The notes under the pieces: model-generated
What the model saw: only the letters and a program-made list of their open reading frames with translations
Told to the model about the DNA's origin: nothing
Databases searched by the model: none
Position numbers and translations under genes: made by a program
NCBI GenBank assembly: GCA_002733125.1
Contig: NVUM01000005.1
Location: forward strand, 101,926-138,886
DNA: 36,961 bases
Source: Porticoccus sp.
GTDB lineage: Bacteria; Pseudomonadota; Gammaproteobacteria; Pseudomonadales; Porticoccaceae
Reading direction: 5' to 3'
Shown: piece after piece, positions 9,168 through 16,772 of the stretch
Position numbering within the stretch: position 1 is the first letter of the stretch
Layout: each line of letters begins with the position of its first letter

Positions 9168-10325
9168 ATGGGTAAACACGACAAGCCAGTCAAAGTGGGC
9201 CTGGTACTGTCCGGCGGGGGAGCAAGGGCTGCCTATCATGTCGGTGTTCTAAAGGCGGTCGCCGAAACCTTGCCGAAAGACGTCAAAAACCCCTTTCCGA
9301 TTATCTGTGGCACCTCTGCCGGTGCTATCAATACTCTGGCAATTGCCGGCCGGGCAGGACCCTTCAGCCTCAGAATCAAAAAACTGGAAGCCATCTGGCA
9401 CCAACTGGATGCGGCCAAGGTTTATCGCACGGACCTTTTTGGCGTGCTCAAAAACAGCTTTCACATGTTGGTGTCTTTTTTTCACAGTGGCTACGCCCTG
9501 GGCAAACCAAAAGCACTACTGGACAATACCCCGTTGCGGGACTTACTGGATAACTATGTCCGGTTTCGCCATATCCGGGAAGCCATTAACAGTGGGGAGC
9601 TCGACGCTGTCAGCATTACAGCCATGAGTTATAGCACTGGCAAATCGGTAACCTTTTTTGAAGGTTCAGACGTTCATGAGCCCTGGGCTGTTTCCCGACA
9701 ACTGGGTCTGCGCACAGAACTGTCGATTGACCACCTCATGGCTTCCTCGGCCATTCCTTTCCTGTTCCCGGCGATTCAAATCAAAGACCAGTTTTTTGGT
9801 GATGGCGCTGTCAGGCAACTCAAACCGATCAGTCCCGCATTGAACCTCGGTGCAGACAAGGTGTTTGTTATCGGTGTCAGTGACTCACCCAACGGCAAAA
9901 ATCGACCGCCACCCATTAATCACTCACCTTCCATCGCCCAGATCGTTGGTCACATGCTCAGTAGCGCCTTTATCGACAGTATAGAAAGCGACCTGGAAAC
10001 ATTGAAAAATATCAATCGTCTCTCAGAACATCTATCTGAAAGCGAGCGGGAAAAACACGGCCTGACTGACCTGAAACCGGTAAAATTTCTGGCGATTCTG
10101 CCATCCCAGCCCATCGACAAGATTGCCTGCGATTTTCTGGATGAATTACCAGGCAGTATTCGTATGTTTCTTCGGCTCACCGGCGCCACCGCCAGGGGAG
10201 GTGGTGTAAATACAGCCAGCTACCTACTCTTTTCAAAAGGCTTCTGCCGCAAGCTTCTGGAGTTGGGCTATCAGGACGGCTTGGCACAACGGCAGGAAAT
10301 TTTGCGGTTTTTCGAGGATGAATAG
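9168..10325 (+). CDS. Patatin-like phospholipase family protein
   Basis: The 385-residue protein has the patatin fold signature: the oxyanion-hole stretch VLSGGGARAAYHVGVL at the N terminus, the nucleophile elbow GTSAG (Ser50) and the DGA motif with the second dyad residue (Asp212). Such enzymes hydrolyse acyl esters of phospholipids. There is no signal peptide or outer-membrane barrel, so it is not a PlpD-type secreted form and probably acts in the cytoplasm or at the membrane. An in-frame TTG at 9156 would add four residues; the ATG at 9168 is chosen, although neither has a clear ribosome site. It is divergent from comEC across about 200 bp. Substrate is unknown. Confidence 0.9.
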   Translation: MGKHDKPVKVGLVLSGGGARAAYHVGVLKAVAETLPKDVKNPFPIICGTSAGAINTLAIAGRAGPFSLRIKKLEAIWHQLDAAKVYRTDLFGVLKNSFHMLVSFFHSGYALGKPKALLDNTPLRDLLDNYVRFRHIREAINSGELDAVSITAMSYSTGKSVTFFEGSDVHEPWAVSRQLGLRTELSIDHLMASSAIPFLFPAIQIKDQFFGDGAVRQLKPISPALNLGADKVFVIGVSDSPNGKNRPPPINHSPSIAQIVGHMLSSAFIDSIESDLETLKNINRLSEHLSESEREKHGLTDLKPVKFLAILPSQPIDKIACDFLDELPGSIRMFLRLTGATARGGGVNTASYLLFSKGFCRKLLELGYQDGLAQRQEILRFFEDE

Positions 10326-10434
10326 TAGCCAGTGAATGATTGTCAATATCACGAACGGTAATCATTGCTTTGAAACTTACAGCTTGTAAGATATGTCCAA
10401 CGTAAGAATTCAGCATCAGGAGGCTCAAAAAGCC

Positions 10435-11088
10435 ATGGCATACGAAAAATCAGTTAGTTCGACAACAACACTCGACCCCTCAGTCGTCAAGGTTCTGCGC
10501 AATACTTACGCGCTTCTGGCCATGACACTGGCATTTAGCGCCGTCATGTGTGGCGTAGCAATGGCGGTCAATGCACCCTATATGGGGCTGTGGACACTGT
10601 TGCCGTTCTTTATCTGTCTGTGGATGGTTGAAAAGAACAAAAACAGTTCTGCCGGACTGATTTGGGTTTTTGCCCTGACAGGATGGATGGGCTTTACATT
10701 AGGACCCATTATCAGCTTTTATCTGGCAACCTCAGGTACCGAGCCGGTAATAACCGCGCTCGGCGGGACCGCATTGATCTTCCTTGCCTGTTCCGGTTAC
10801 GTATTGGTAACCCGCAAGGAACTGTCCTTTATGGGCGGTTTCCTGATGGTCGGCATTTTGATGGCTTTCGTTGCCGCCATCGCCAATTTTTTTCTGCAGA
10901 TTCAAGGGCTGGCCCTGGCCCTGTCGTGTATTTTCCTGCTGATTTCCTCGGGGGTCATCATGTGGCAGACCAGCGCCATTATTCATGGCGGTGAACGCAA
11001 CTACATATCAGCCACAGTCACACTCTATGTGATGATTTATAACGTATTTACCAGCCTTCTGCACCTGCTTGGCATGAGCAACGATTGA
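10435..11088 (+). CDS. yccA: Bax inhibitor-1/YccA family membrane protein
   Basis: The protein is a seven-helix membrane protein of the BI-1 family. In E. coli, YccA binds and modulates the FtsH protease. The motif KVLRNTYALLAMTLAFSA near the N terminus is close to E. coli YccA (KVLRNTYFLLSLTLAFSA), and the C-terminal half has the typical small-residue helices. The frame extends upstream to an ATG at 10393, but the ATG at 10435 has AGGAGG 11 bases upstream and gives 217 residues against 219 for E. coli, so the shorter form is chosen. The tusE-like gene follows 6 bp after the stop. In Pseudomonas, yccA also precedes tus genes. Confidence 0.92.
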   Translation: MAYEKSVSSTTTLDPSVVKVLRNTYALLAMTLAFSAVMCGVAMAVNAPYMGLWTLLPFFICLWMVEKNKNSSAGLIWVFALTGWMGFTLGPIISFYLATSGTEPVITALGGTALIFLACSGYVLVTRKELSFMGGFLMVGILMAFVAAIANFFLQIQGLALALSCIFLLISSGVIMWQTSAIIHGGERNYISATVTLYVMIYNVFTSLLHLLGMSND

Positions 11089-11094
11089 GCTCAG

Positions 11095-11403
11095 GTGACT
11101 GAGGCCACGACACGCAACCATCTGACAAAACTTCCTGCCTGGTCTGAAAACCGGGCCAGGCAGGAAGCTGCCAAAGCTGAAATACAACTGACCGATGCTC
11201 ACCTTGAAGTGATTCTGCTGGCACGACAATTCTATGCCACCTACGGCTTTTCGCCGTCCATGCGGCCGCTGATAAAATTCATGGCCGAGTATCTGGAGAT
11301 CGGGAAGGCACGAAGCATTTACCTGATGCAGCTATTCCCGCCAAGTCCGGCTAAACAAGTCGCCAGACTGGCCGGCTTGCCACCTCCAAAAAACTGTCTG
11401 TAA
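11095..11403 (+). CDS. tusE: TusE/DsrC family sulfur relay protein, short N terminus
   Basis: The 102-residue protein keeps the C-terminal DsrC/TusE core. LTDAHLEVI leads to the [13 protein letters not shown] helix block, then [25 protein letters not shown], and it ends in NCL with the conserved penultimate cysteine that carries sulfur. TusE accepts persulfide from TusBCD for 2-thiouridine synthesis in tRNA. The N-terminal beta-hairpin (G-x-x-Y-x-T-D-x-x-G-Y-L) seen in most TusE proteins is missing or replaced. The start is a GTG nine bases after the first base of the yccA TGA and in the same frame as yccA, so no longer start is possible. tusB, tusC and tusD are not in the window. Confidence 0.82.
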   Translation: MTEATTRNHLTKLPAWSENRARQEAAKAEIQLTDAHLEVILLARQFYATYGFSPSMRPLIKFMAEYLEIGKARSIYLMQLFPPSPAKQVARLAGLPPPKNCL

Positions 11404-11432
11404 CACTTACCAGTAACCATGGAGCATTCATC

Positions 11433-11789
11433 ATGACACTAGCCAAAGAGCACTGCGAAGCCTGTAGAGCTGATGCCCCCAGGGTTGACGATGCACAAAT
11501 AGACTCTCTGATGGAACAGATCCCCGGCTGGGCTGTGCTGGATAGAGACGGTATCAAACAACTTGAAAAGAGCTTCCACTTCAGCAACTTTCGACAAGCG
11601 CTCACCTTTGCCAATCAGGTTGGTGAGTTGGCCGAAAAAGTTCAGCACCACCCTGCTATCCTGCTCGAGTGGGGCAAGGTGACGGTTACCTGGTGGAGCC
11701 ACAAGATCCGCGGACTGCACCGCAACGATTTTATCCTCGCGGCCAAAACCAGCGAGCTGGAGACGACTGGCTCACCAAATACAGCGTAG
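11433..11789 (+). CDS. phhB: 4a-hydroxytetrahydrobiopterin dehydratase (pterin carbinolamine dehydratase)
   Basis: This enzyme dehydrates 4a-hydroxytetrahydrobiopterin and so recycles the cofactor of phenylalanine hydroxylase. The 118-residue protein shows the family pattern: HHP at residues 72-74, then the VTVTWWSH strand with H90 and the following GLHRNDF with D99. These are the three catalytic histidines and the conserved Asp. GGAG lies eight bases before the ATG. No phenylalanine hydroxylase gene (phhA) is nearby, so whether it serves pterin recycling or another role (the family also has regulatory members) is open. A short N-terminal Cys-rich segment (HCEACRAD) is seen in several proteobacterial members. 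Confidence 0.93.
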   Translation: MTLAKEHCEACRADAPRVDDAQIDSLMEQIPGWAVLDRDGIKQLEKSFHFSNFRQALTFANQVGELAEKVQHHPAILLEWGKVTVTWWSHKIRGLHRNDFILAAKTSELETTGSPNTA

Positions 11790-11902
11790 TCCCCCGAGTA
11801 AAATAAACGGAAGACTACATCCACGATGGCTCTGAGTGCCCTGCATGAGTCCCGGGTTTCTTCAGATCAGCTGACGATTATCCCGGTTCAAGAAGTCGCT
11901 CA

Positions 11903-12457
11903 TCAGGGTGCCCATTTCGCAAAACGCTGCACACCGTTTTCAGCGCTGATCAGTAACCCATTGGACGAATCCTCGCTGCCAGCGTTTTCCAATCCGGGGT
12001 GCCGCTCGATAACACCCATCAATATTGAACGTTGCCCAGCCGTTACATCCACATAAAGAATGTGCTTACCCGCTGCCAAGGCCTTCTGAAAACGCTTGAA
12101 GCGGGAGTTCGGCTGTTGAATGCCCCACATACCACCTTCCCAGGTAATCAGGCCCATAACCACAAATGCCAGCATGACAAATGGGATCCAGCCTATTGAC
12201 GCAGTGGCGCCGGAGAAAACGGCAAAGGACATCACCAGAACAGCGCTAAGAAAACCGAATACACCAGCGACTGCTGTTGCTCGAATCACATCTTTACGAA
12301 ACAGCGGAGCAACGTCGTTCAGGTGATGGTGTGCCAACCCGTCATCATCGAGGCTCAAAACATGGATTTGCGGCCTGGTCATGCCATGGCCTTCCAGCTC
12401 ACGCTCAATAAGGCTCAATTCATTCAGCTCATCGCTGATAAAGTAATAGCGTCTCAT
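11903..12457 (-). CDS. Conserved two-helix membrane protein (often annotated 'NAD/FAD-utilizing enzyme')
   Basis: The 184-residue protein starts MRRYYFISDELNELSLIERELEGHGM and continues PQIHVLSLDDDGL, a soluble alpha/beta N-terminal segment. Two hydrophobic helices follow (about residues 60-82 and 88-108) with a Gly-rich turn (WEGGMWGIQQPN). The C-terminal segment returns to a soluble fold with an HPG motif. Close relatives in Pseudomonas carry names such as 'NAD/FAD-utilizing enzyme' or 'magnesium transporter', for which I know of no firm evidence, and no nucleotide-binding motif is visible here. GGAGGAG lies a few bases before the ATG. It is convergent with phhB and stands alone. Function unknown. 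Confidence 0.8.
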   Translation of the reverse strand: MRRYYFISDELNELSLIERELEGHGMTRPQIHVLSLDDDGLAHHHLNDVAPLFRKDVIRATAVAGVFGFLSAVLVMSFAVFSGATASIGWIPFVMLAFVVMGLITWEGGMWGIQQPNSRFKRFQKALAAGKHILYVDVTAGQRSILMGVIERHPGLENAGSEDSSNGLLISAENGVQRFAKWAP

Positions 12458-12994
12458 ACATTCTCCTCCACATGAGCAAAAATCAGCCAGCCACCCAGCT
12501 CGTTTACTGCAATAGGCTCATTGGGGTTAGCTGCTATCTGTAGTATAGGCACGAATCCTTTTACTACGATCGGGAGAAGAGAATAATTTATATCAAAAAG
12601 CTATAACATGCCCACGAATGAGCCACCACTTTCATCTAAAGGAAGCCATATGCCAGCCGGAATGATTACCGAAAAATTTTTCAACAGTGATCCACGCGCA
12701 CGCTAACGGCGCGCCACAGGACCATGCCGACTTTGTATTACCCCTAAACAGGGAAAGGTAAGAGAAGGTGAAGAAGCATTCTCTTCGATTTGGGCCACTA
12801 CTCACCCTATTTTTATCAAAAATTTTGTACAATGCCCCTTGTATTGGGACACCTCCAGCCCAAAAATCCATAACTTCAATCTGTTTTTCCTGCTGAAAAA
12901 CCGTACCTTTTTGGAGTTGAATGTTTTACATTAAGTTGACACCTTTTGATCAACCGCAGTAGCCGAGGTAACAATGAACTATCAGGGAGGCCCT
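12458..12994. other. Intergenic stretch with one possible very short ORF
   Basis: About 540 bp separate the two-helix membrane protein gene from the next plus-strand gene. I see no gene of normal size. A possible 18-codon plus-strand ORF (12650-12706) has AAAGGA before its ATG. A -10-like TACAAT at 12828-12833 has no good -35 partner. A perfect TTGACA at 12935-12940 lacks a -10 at 17 bp. A 79-codon minus-strand frame at 12632-12871 has no ribosome site and no recognisable domain, so it is not called. Confidence 0.5.
12650..12706 (+). CDS. Possible 18-residue leader peptide or small ORF
   Basis: The frame MPAGMITEKFFNSDPRAR is preceded by AAAGGA seven bases before the ATG and ends in TAA. It could be a leader peptide, a remnant of a gene, or chance. 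There is no run of a single amino acid that would suggest classical attenuation. The next gene lies about 290 bp downstream. Weak evidence. Confidence 0.25.
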   Translation: MPAGMITEKFFNSDPRAR

Positions 12995-13312
12995 ATGGCT
13001 TTTTCCCAACTTCTCCAGGACTGGGAGAAACGCTCAGCCGAAAATGCTGATTTACTGCCCACGTCAATCAGCGTACATGAGTCAGACAAGATCAAACTTC
13101 AGGCTCTCTCTGAAATGTACCAGCTGCCCGCCAACGAGATAGCAGCACATTTACTGAGTGTTGCACTGGAAACACTGGAGGCTGAAATGCCCTATATACC
13201 TGGCCCCAGGGTTATCCGTGTTGAAGAGGGTAGCGAAGTGTATGAAGATGCCGGCCCAATGCCGCGCTACCTGGAAGCACAGCGTCGATTGAGAGATGCG
13301 AGCAAGAAGTAA
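12995..13312 (+). CDS. Conserved hypothetical protein (gammaproteobacterial, ~105 residues)
   Basis: The protein begins MAFSQLLQDWEKRSAENADL and contains the block VHESDKIKLQALSEMYQLP, then MPYIPGPRVIRVEEGSEVYEDAGPMPRYLEAQRRL. I recognise this as a small protein conserved in Pseudomonas and relatives, sometimes labelled 'type 1 pili tip component' without support. It has no signal peptide or membrane helix, and the middle part resembles the helical core of small DNA-associated proteins only loosely. Two starts are possible. The ATG at 12974 has GAGG five bases before it. The ATG at 12995 has GGGAGG four bases before it, and I recall homologs starting near here, so it is chosen. Function unknown. 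Confidence 0.78.
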   Translation: MAFSQLLQDWEKRSAENADLLPTSISVHESDKIKLQALSEMYQLPANEIAAHLLSVALETLEAEMPYIPGPRVIRVEEGSEVYEDAGPMPRYLEAQRRLRDASKK

Positions 13313-13443
13313 ACAGGCATACCCTCTCTTCCCGAACCCGTGGTATCGCAAGTTTGACTGTACACCTCACTCTTTAATGCATAGGCCTCTTCAAGGGGCA
13401 GCGCTAGTATCCAGTTGAATATCCCCCGATGGTGAGGTAATCA

Positions 13444-14532
13444 GTGCAAACCATTAATCCCGATAATTACCAGCAACAACTTGACGAAAAACTCACGGAG
13501 CTACGTACCACCTTCCGGGATAGCCCTCTTCCTGAAAAAATAGAAGTCTTTCCATCAGAGCCACTGCACTTTCGGATGCGCGCCGAATTTCGTATCTGGC
13601 ACGAAGACGGCCGGGCACATTTTGCCATGAATGAGCCGGGTCAGAAAACGCCCTATATCATCACGGCATTTCCAATTGGCTCTGTGTTGATCAACCGTCT
13701 TATGACTTTCCTGGCTATAGAAATCAACGCCTCTTCGATATTGAGCAGGCGTTTGTTTTCGGTGGAATTTTTGACCACGTTAAGTGGCGATGCGTTGATC
13801 ACACTGCTCTATCACAGGAAACTGGATGACGAATGGCAGTCAGCCGCTGAGGCACTACAACAACGTATCGGCGTAGCTGTTATCGGCAGAAGCCGTAAAC
13901 AGAAAATCACCCTTGGACGGGACTATGTCCTGGAAAGATTACACGTCGATAACAAAGATTATCAATATCAGCAGATTGAAGGCGGCTTTACCCAACCCAA
14001 TGCCGGCATCAATCAAAACATGCTGGCCTGGTCACTGGACAAGACCAGCAACTGTGGTGGTGATCTCCTGGAGCTGTACTGTGGAAACGGTAATTTTACC
14101 TGTGTCCTGGCACAAAATTTTGATCGTGTGCTGGCAACAGAGATATCTAAAATCTCAGTGCGATCGGCAACAGCCAATCTGCAGAGCAATGCAATTGATA
14201 ATGTCACCATTGTGAGGATGTCCAGCGAAGATTTCTGCCAGGCGCTGGAAGGTGTTCGCCCGTTCCGCAGGCTGCAGGATATCGACCTGCACAGCTACAG
14301 GTTTAGCACCCTCTTTCTGGACCCACCAAGGGCCGGCCTGGATAGCCAGACGCTTCAACTGGCCATGAAGTTTGACAACATTCTCTATATCTCCTGCAAT
14401 CCACTAACCTTGAGAGAAAACCTGAAGATCATAGGCAACAGCCATCGAATTGAACATTTTGCGGTTTTTGATCAATTTCCCTATACCCATCATCTCGAAT
14501 GTGGGGTGCTACTAAAGAAGACCAGTTCGTAG
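13444..14532 (+). CDS. trmA: tRNA (uracil(54)-C(5))-methyltransferase TrmA
   Basis: TrmA methylates U54 in the T-loop of tRNA to make ribothymidine, using S-adenosylmethionine. The 362-residue protein matches E. coli TrmA (366). It has FRMRAEFRIWH near residue 50, the Q-rich GGFTQPNAGINQNM segment, the SAM-binding LELYCGNGNFT, the DPPRAG motif and the catalytic SCNP with Cys318. There is no N-terminal TRAM domain or Fe-S cluster, which fits TrmA and not RlmC or RlmD. The start is a GTG with GAGG six bases before it; it gives the usual N terminus and no nearby ATG does. It appears to be transcribed alone. Confidence 0.96.
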   Translation: MQTINPDNYQQQLDEKLTELRTTFRDSPLPEKIEVFPSEPLHFRMRAEFRIWHEDGRAHFAMNEPGQKTPYIITAFPIGSVLINRLMTFLAIEINASSILSRRLFSVEFLTTLSGDALITLLYHRKLDDEWQSAAEALQQRIGVAVIGRSRKQKITLGRDYVLERLHVDNKDYQYQQIEGGFTQPNAGINQNMLAWSLDKTSNCGGDLLELYCGNGNFTCVLAQNFDRVLATEISKISVRSATANLQSNAIDNVTIVRMSSEDFCQALEGVRPFRRLQDIDLHSYRFSTLFLDPPRAGLDSQTLQLAMKFDNILYISCNPLTLRENLKIIGNSHRIEHFAVFDQFPYTHHLECGVLLKKTSS

Positions 14533-14678
14533 TGCGCAGAAACAATCAGCGGAAATCAAAAACCCATGTTGGCAAGCCCTGTTGCGCTTAACTGCCAAAG
14601 TTGTTTGAATCTCCGGATTCTGCACAAGACATTCGCCAGAGTATAAGCATTACCCGACCCCCTACCAAGGAACTTATA

Positions 14679-15077
14679 ATGAAATACTGTCTGCTCGCAC
14701 TAGGGCTCCTAATCACTCCACTTCTCTACGCCTCACCCGATAAAATTGCTGAAAACTGCTCTGAATGGCTAGACGCCCGCAAGCAGAATAGCCACGGGCC
14801 GTCTCTCAACTGGTTACAGGGTTTTGTGGCGGGTTATAACGAATACAAATATGCAGGAAAACACCCTCAGGGGGTATTGGGCACCAAAAAGGGTAGCGAG
14901 ATGGCAGAATGGATGGACAGCTACTGCCAGAAAAATATCAACAGCAATCCGAGAGCGGCGATCGAATCCATTATCGAAACGCGTCAACATGTCAAAAAAG
15001 GTTGTCCTGTCAGGAAGCAAAGTGGACGACCCTGTATACCCACCGAGGAAGTAAAACAGCCAGAGCTCAATCAGTAA
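14679..15077 (+). CDS. Small secreted protein with four cysteines, unknown function
   Basis: The chosen ATG at 14679 has AAGG eight bases upstream and opens directly into a signal peptide (MKYCLLALGLLITPLLYAS). The frame extends upstream to 14601, but that extension would bury the signal sequence. The mature part is about 114 residues with four cysteines, at ENCSEW, DSYCQKN, KKGCPV and RPCIP, enough for two disulfides. The pattern W-x-x-G-F-V-A-G-Y-N ... MAEWMDSYCQKNINSNPRAAIES recalls small periplasmic helical proteins such as the Rap1a/Tai4 immunity or HdeA-like groups, but I cannot assign it. No toxin-like partner gene is beside it. Confidence 0.7.
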   Translation: MKYCLLALGLLITPLLYASPDKIAENCSEWLDARKQNSHGPSLNWLQGFVAGYNEYKYAGKHPQGVLGTKKGSEMAEWMDSYCQKNINSNPRAAIESIIETRQHVKKGCPVRKQSGRPCIPTEEVKQPELNQ

Positions 15078-15183
15078 AACTGGAGCAGCGACGCTTGGTG
15101 ATGGCAACTCATGTAATAGATTGCGACTGAGGTCGAAGAAACACTACCAGACGTAGTGAAAAAGAGAGGTACCCGAGAAGCGA

Positions 15184-15250
15184 TAAAAAAAGCAGGTCTG
15201 TTTTGGTACCGGGATTAACCGGTTGTGCGCCAGAACAGACCTGCTATTTT
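15184..15250. terminator. Bidirectional Rho-independent terminator with nested stem
   Basis: A long inverted repeat pairs 15191-15206 (AGCAGGTCTGTTTTGG) with 15230-15245 (CCAGAACAGACCTGCT), 15 of 16 bases. A second small stem ACCGG/CCGGT lies in the loop. A-run at 15185-15191 and ATTTTT after the stem provide U-tracts in both directions. It lies 9 bp after the lipoprotein stop (minus strand) and 114 bp after the secreted-protein gene (plus strand), so it probably ends both. Confidence 0.85.
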
Positions 15251-15253
15251 TAA

Positions 15254-15571
15254 TTATTGTTGATTGTTCAACCAGATGGAGTGCTCAACACTGCCTTCCA
15301 CCATACCTTCAGGCAGAATCTTTTCCTTGGGAAGAGGAACCGCTTCTTCTGAAGCTTTCTTTCTTGCTTCTTCATTGGCAATTCTTGCTTCTTCAATTGC
15401 TTTTAGCTCTTCTTCTTTGGCCTTGGCTTCTGCTGCGGCTTTTTCTTCAGGAGACAATGCTGCTTCTGCTTCTGCCGCAGCTTGCTCTTCGCTCGTACCA
15501 TTGTCAGAACCGCCACATGCTGCCAGACCCAAGACTAATACCGAAATACCAAGTAACTTTACAAAATTCAT
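15254..15571 (-). CDS. Small Ala/Glu/Lys-rich lipoprotein
   Basis: The protein has 105 residues. It starts with a lipoprotein signal (MNFVKLLGISVLVLGLAAC) whose lipobox LAAC places the lipid-modified Cys at residue 19, followed by GGSDNG. The centre (about residues 28-75) is almost only Ala, Glu and Lys with a heptad-like rhythm, so it is probably one long helix or coiled coil. The end (PEGMVEGSVEHSIWLNNQQ) is different. The ATG at 15571 is chosen over one at 15607 because AGGGAG lies six bases before it and it opens at the signal peptide. Residue 20 is Gly, not Asp, so outer-membrane sorting is expected. Function unknown; similar charged lipoproteins act as envelope spacers. Confidence 0.8.
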   Translation of the reverse strand: MNFVKLLGISVLVLGLAACGGSDNGTSEEQAAAEAEAALSPEEKAAAEAKAKEEELKAIEEARIANEEARKKASEEAVPLPKEKILPEGMVEGSVEHSIWLNNQQ

Positions 15572-15894
15572 ATCGACTCCCTCTGGGTATTGAAAAAAAA
15601 CGGGCAAATCTGCCTGAGGATAGGGAGTCTAATGGGCTGCTCAACAAAAATCTAGGCCTACGGACCCCTCGGGGGCACTGATTGTTGGTAATGGTGCCAT
15701 GCGGACGATTTTCCAATGACAAATATTGGTGGATCCAATAGGGAGAAGGCTTTTTACCGTCACTACCGCTGTTCACGAGATTTGCACTTGCGACGAATCT
15801 CGTGTTTTATTGCGGCTGTTTTACCGGGAAAGCCTATTAAACCCGTTTAGAATCCATTCGATATAACCAATTCTCTGGATAATTAGTCACACTT
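15572..15894. other. Intergenic stretch with orphan terminator and promoter-like sequence
   Basis: This 323 bp gap separates the lipoprotein gene (minus) from a membrane protein gene (plus). On the minus strand a TTGAGC (N16) TATCCT element lies just upstream of the lipoprotein, with a U8 tract in its leader. On the plus strand a clear terminator sits at 15775-15810 without a coding gene in front of it. Small hairpins occur at 15724-15740 (TATTGG/CCAATA) and around 15674 (GGCAC/GTGCC). No ORF of note. Confidence 0.5.
15775..15812 (+). terminator. Orphan Rho-independent terminator (possible small RNA end)
   Basis: The stem pairs CACGAGATT (15775-15783) with AATCTCGTG (15797-15805) around a 13-base loop and is followed by TTTTATT. 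The direction is plus strand. The nearest plus-strand gene end is about 700 bp upstream and beyond another terminator, so this hairpin does not end a known gene. It may end an unannotated small RNA starting within 15600-15770, or act as a leader terminator before the gene at 15895. Confidence 0.6.
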
Positions 15895-16254
15895 ATGCAG
15901 CCCATCAAAGCATCTCTCATCGGACTGGCAACCTTCTTTATCTTTTACCTGTCCATGCTTAGCATACAACTGCCATGGATGTTGGCAGCGGGTATTATCG
16001 GTTTGTTGACAAATACGTTCCTTTCGGGGTTTAGCGCCCTGTATCACCTGCGAGATGGCATGCTTACGGCCCTCGCCTATAGCGCGCCAATGGCCGTTTT
16101 TTCAGCTCTGACAGTGGGCGATTTGGTGCTACATGGCAAGAGCGGACCTTTCATTTTCTGGTGTACAGCCGCATTCATCACGCTCTGCGCAGGTTTTTTG
16201 GGCGTTGCCGCCATTTATCTCTTTCGTCTGACCCGTGCTGGAAACAAAAAATAG
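15895..16254 (+). CDS. Four-helix membrane protein, unknown
   Basis: The 119-residue protein is strongly hydrophobic with four predicted membrane helices (about residues 7-27, 29-48, 58-77 and 86-112), short loops and a basic tail (RLTRAGNKK). I do not recognise a family. The ATG is the only start near the front, and it has no clear ribosome site, so expression is uncertain. A second unrelated-looking membrane gene of similar size follows 72 bp downstream in the same direction, so the two may share a transcript. Confidence 0.6.
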   Translation: MQPIKASLIGLATFFIFYLSMLSIQLPWMLAAGIIGLLTNTFLSGFSALYHLRDGMLTALAYSAPMAVFSALTVGDLVLHGKSGPFIFWCTAAFITLCAGFLGVAAIYLFRLTRAGNKK

Positions 16255-16326
16255 TATGGTCCATATCCCGATCCCAGTAATAATGACGCCAGGACTTCGT
16301 TTTCATGTCCTGCCGGGGACGATGCG

Positions 16327-16731
16327 GTGAACGATATCGTGATAAAGAAACCGGCTGTTTACTCCCCCCTGCAGATCGGATTAGGATCATTTTTCGGTGG
16401 GCCCATCGCCATGACGTATTTTTTGTGGGACAACTTTCACACCCTCGATAAGGTGCCAGCCGCCAGAAATACACTGGCGTTTGGTTTTTTATTTATCGTG
16501 GCATTACTGGTTTTCACACCGATGCTGCCCGGCGAGCTTCCAGCTATCGCAGTTCAATTCATCTACTCACTGGTGGCACTGCAAATGGCCGTTACCTGGC
16601 AACTGCGCAAGGACGCTATAACACACTCCATTCGTTACTGTTTTCAGTCAAACTGGCGCGTACTGTTATTCTGTATACCTTTCTATTTCACATGGCTCGG
16701 GGTGTGCCTGTTGGCTGCCAAAATAAGCTAA
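16327..16731 (+). CDS. Four-helix membrane protein, unknown
   Basis: The 134-residue protein has four predicted membrane helices (about residues 14-35, 47-66, 70-90 and 110-131). The N terminus MNDIVIKKPAVYSPLQIGLGSFFGGPIAMTYFLWDNF resembles short integral-membrane proteins found beside many unrelated genes in marine gammaproteobacteria, but I cannot name a family. The start is a GTG; GGGGA lies six bases before it. The C-terminal part has WQLRKDAITHSIRYCFQSNWR, a polar loop on the cytoplasmic side if the N terminus is inside. It may be co-transcribed with the preceding membrane gene. Confidence 0.6.
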   Translation: MNDIVIKKPAVYSPLQIGLGSFFGGPIAMTYFLWDNFHTLDKVPAARNTLAFGFLFIVALLVFTPMLPGELPAIAVQFIYSLVALQMAVTWQLRKDAITHSIRYCFQSNWRVLLFCIPFYFTWLGVCLLAAKIS

Positions 16732-16772
16732 GCACAACCGTCAAAACACCAGACAATATCGGAGTATGAATT

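Noticed and set aside
12632-12871. 79-codon minus-strand frame in the 12.5-13.0 kb gap
   Set aside because: No ribosome site, odd composition, no domain; the + strand TACAAT and short ORF overlap it.
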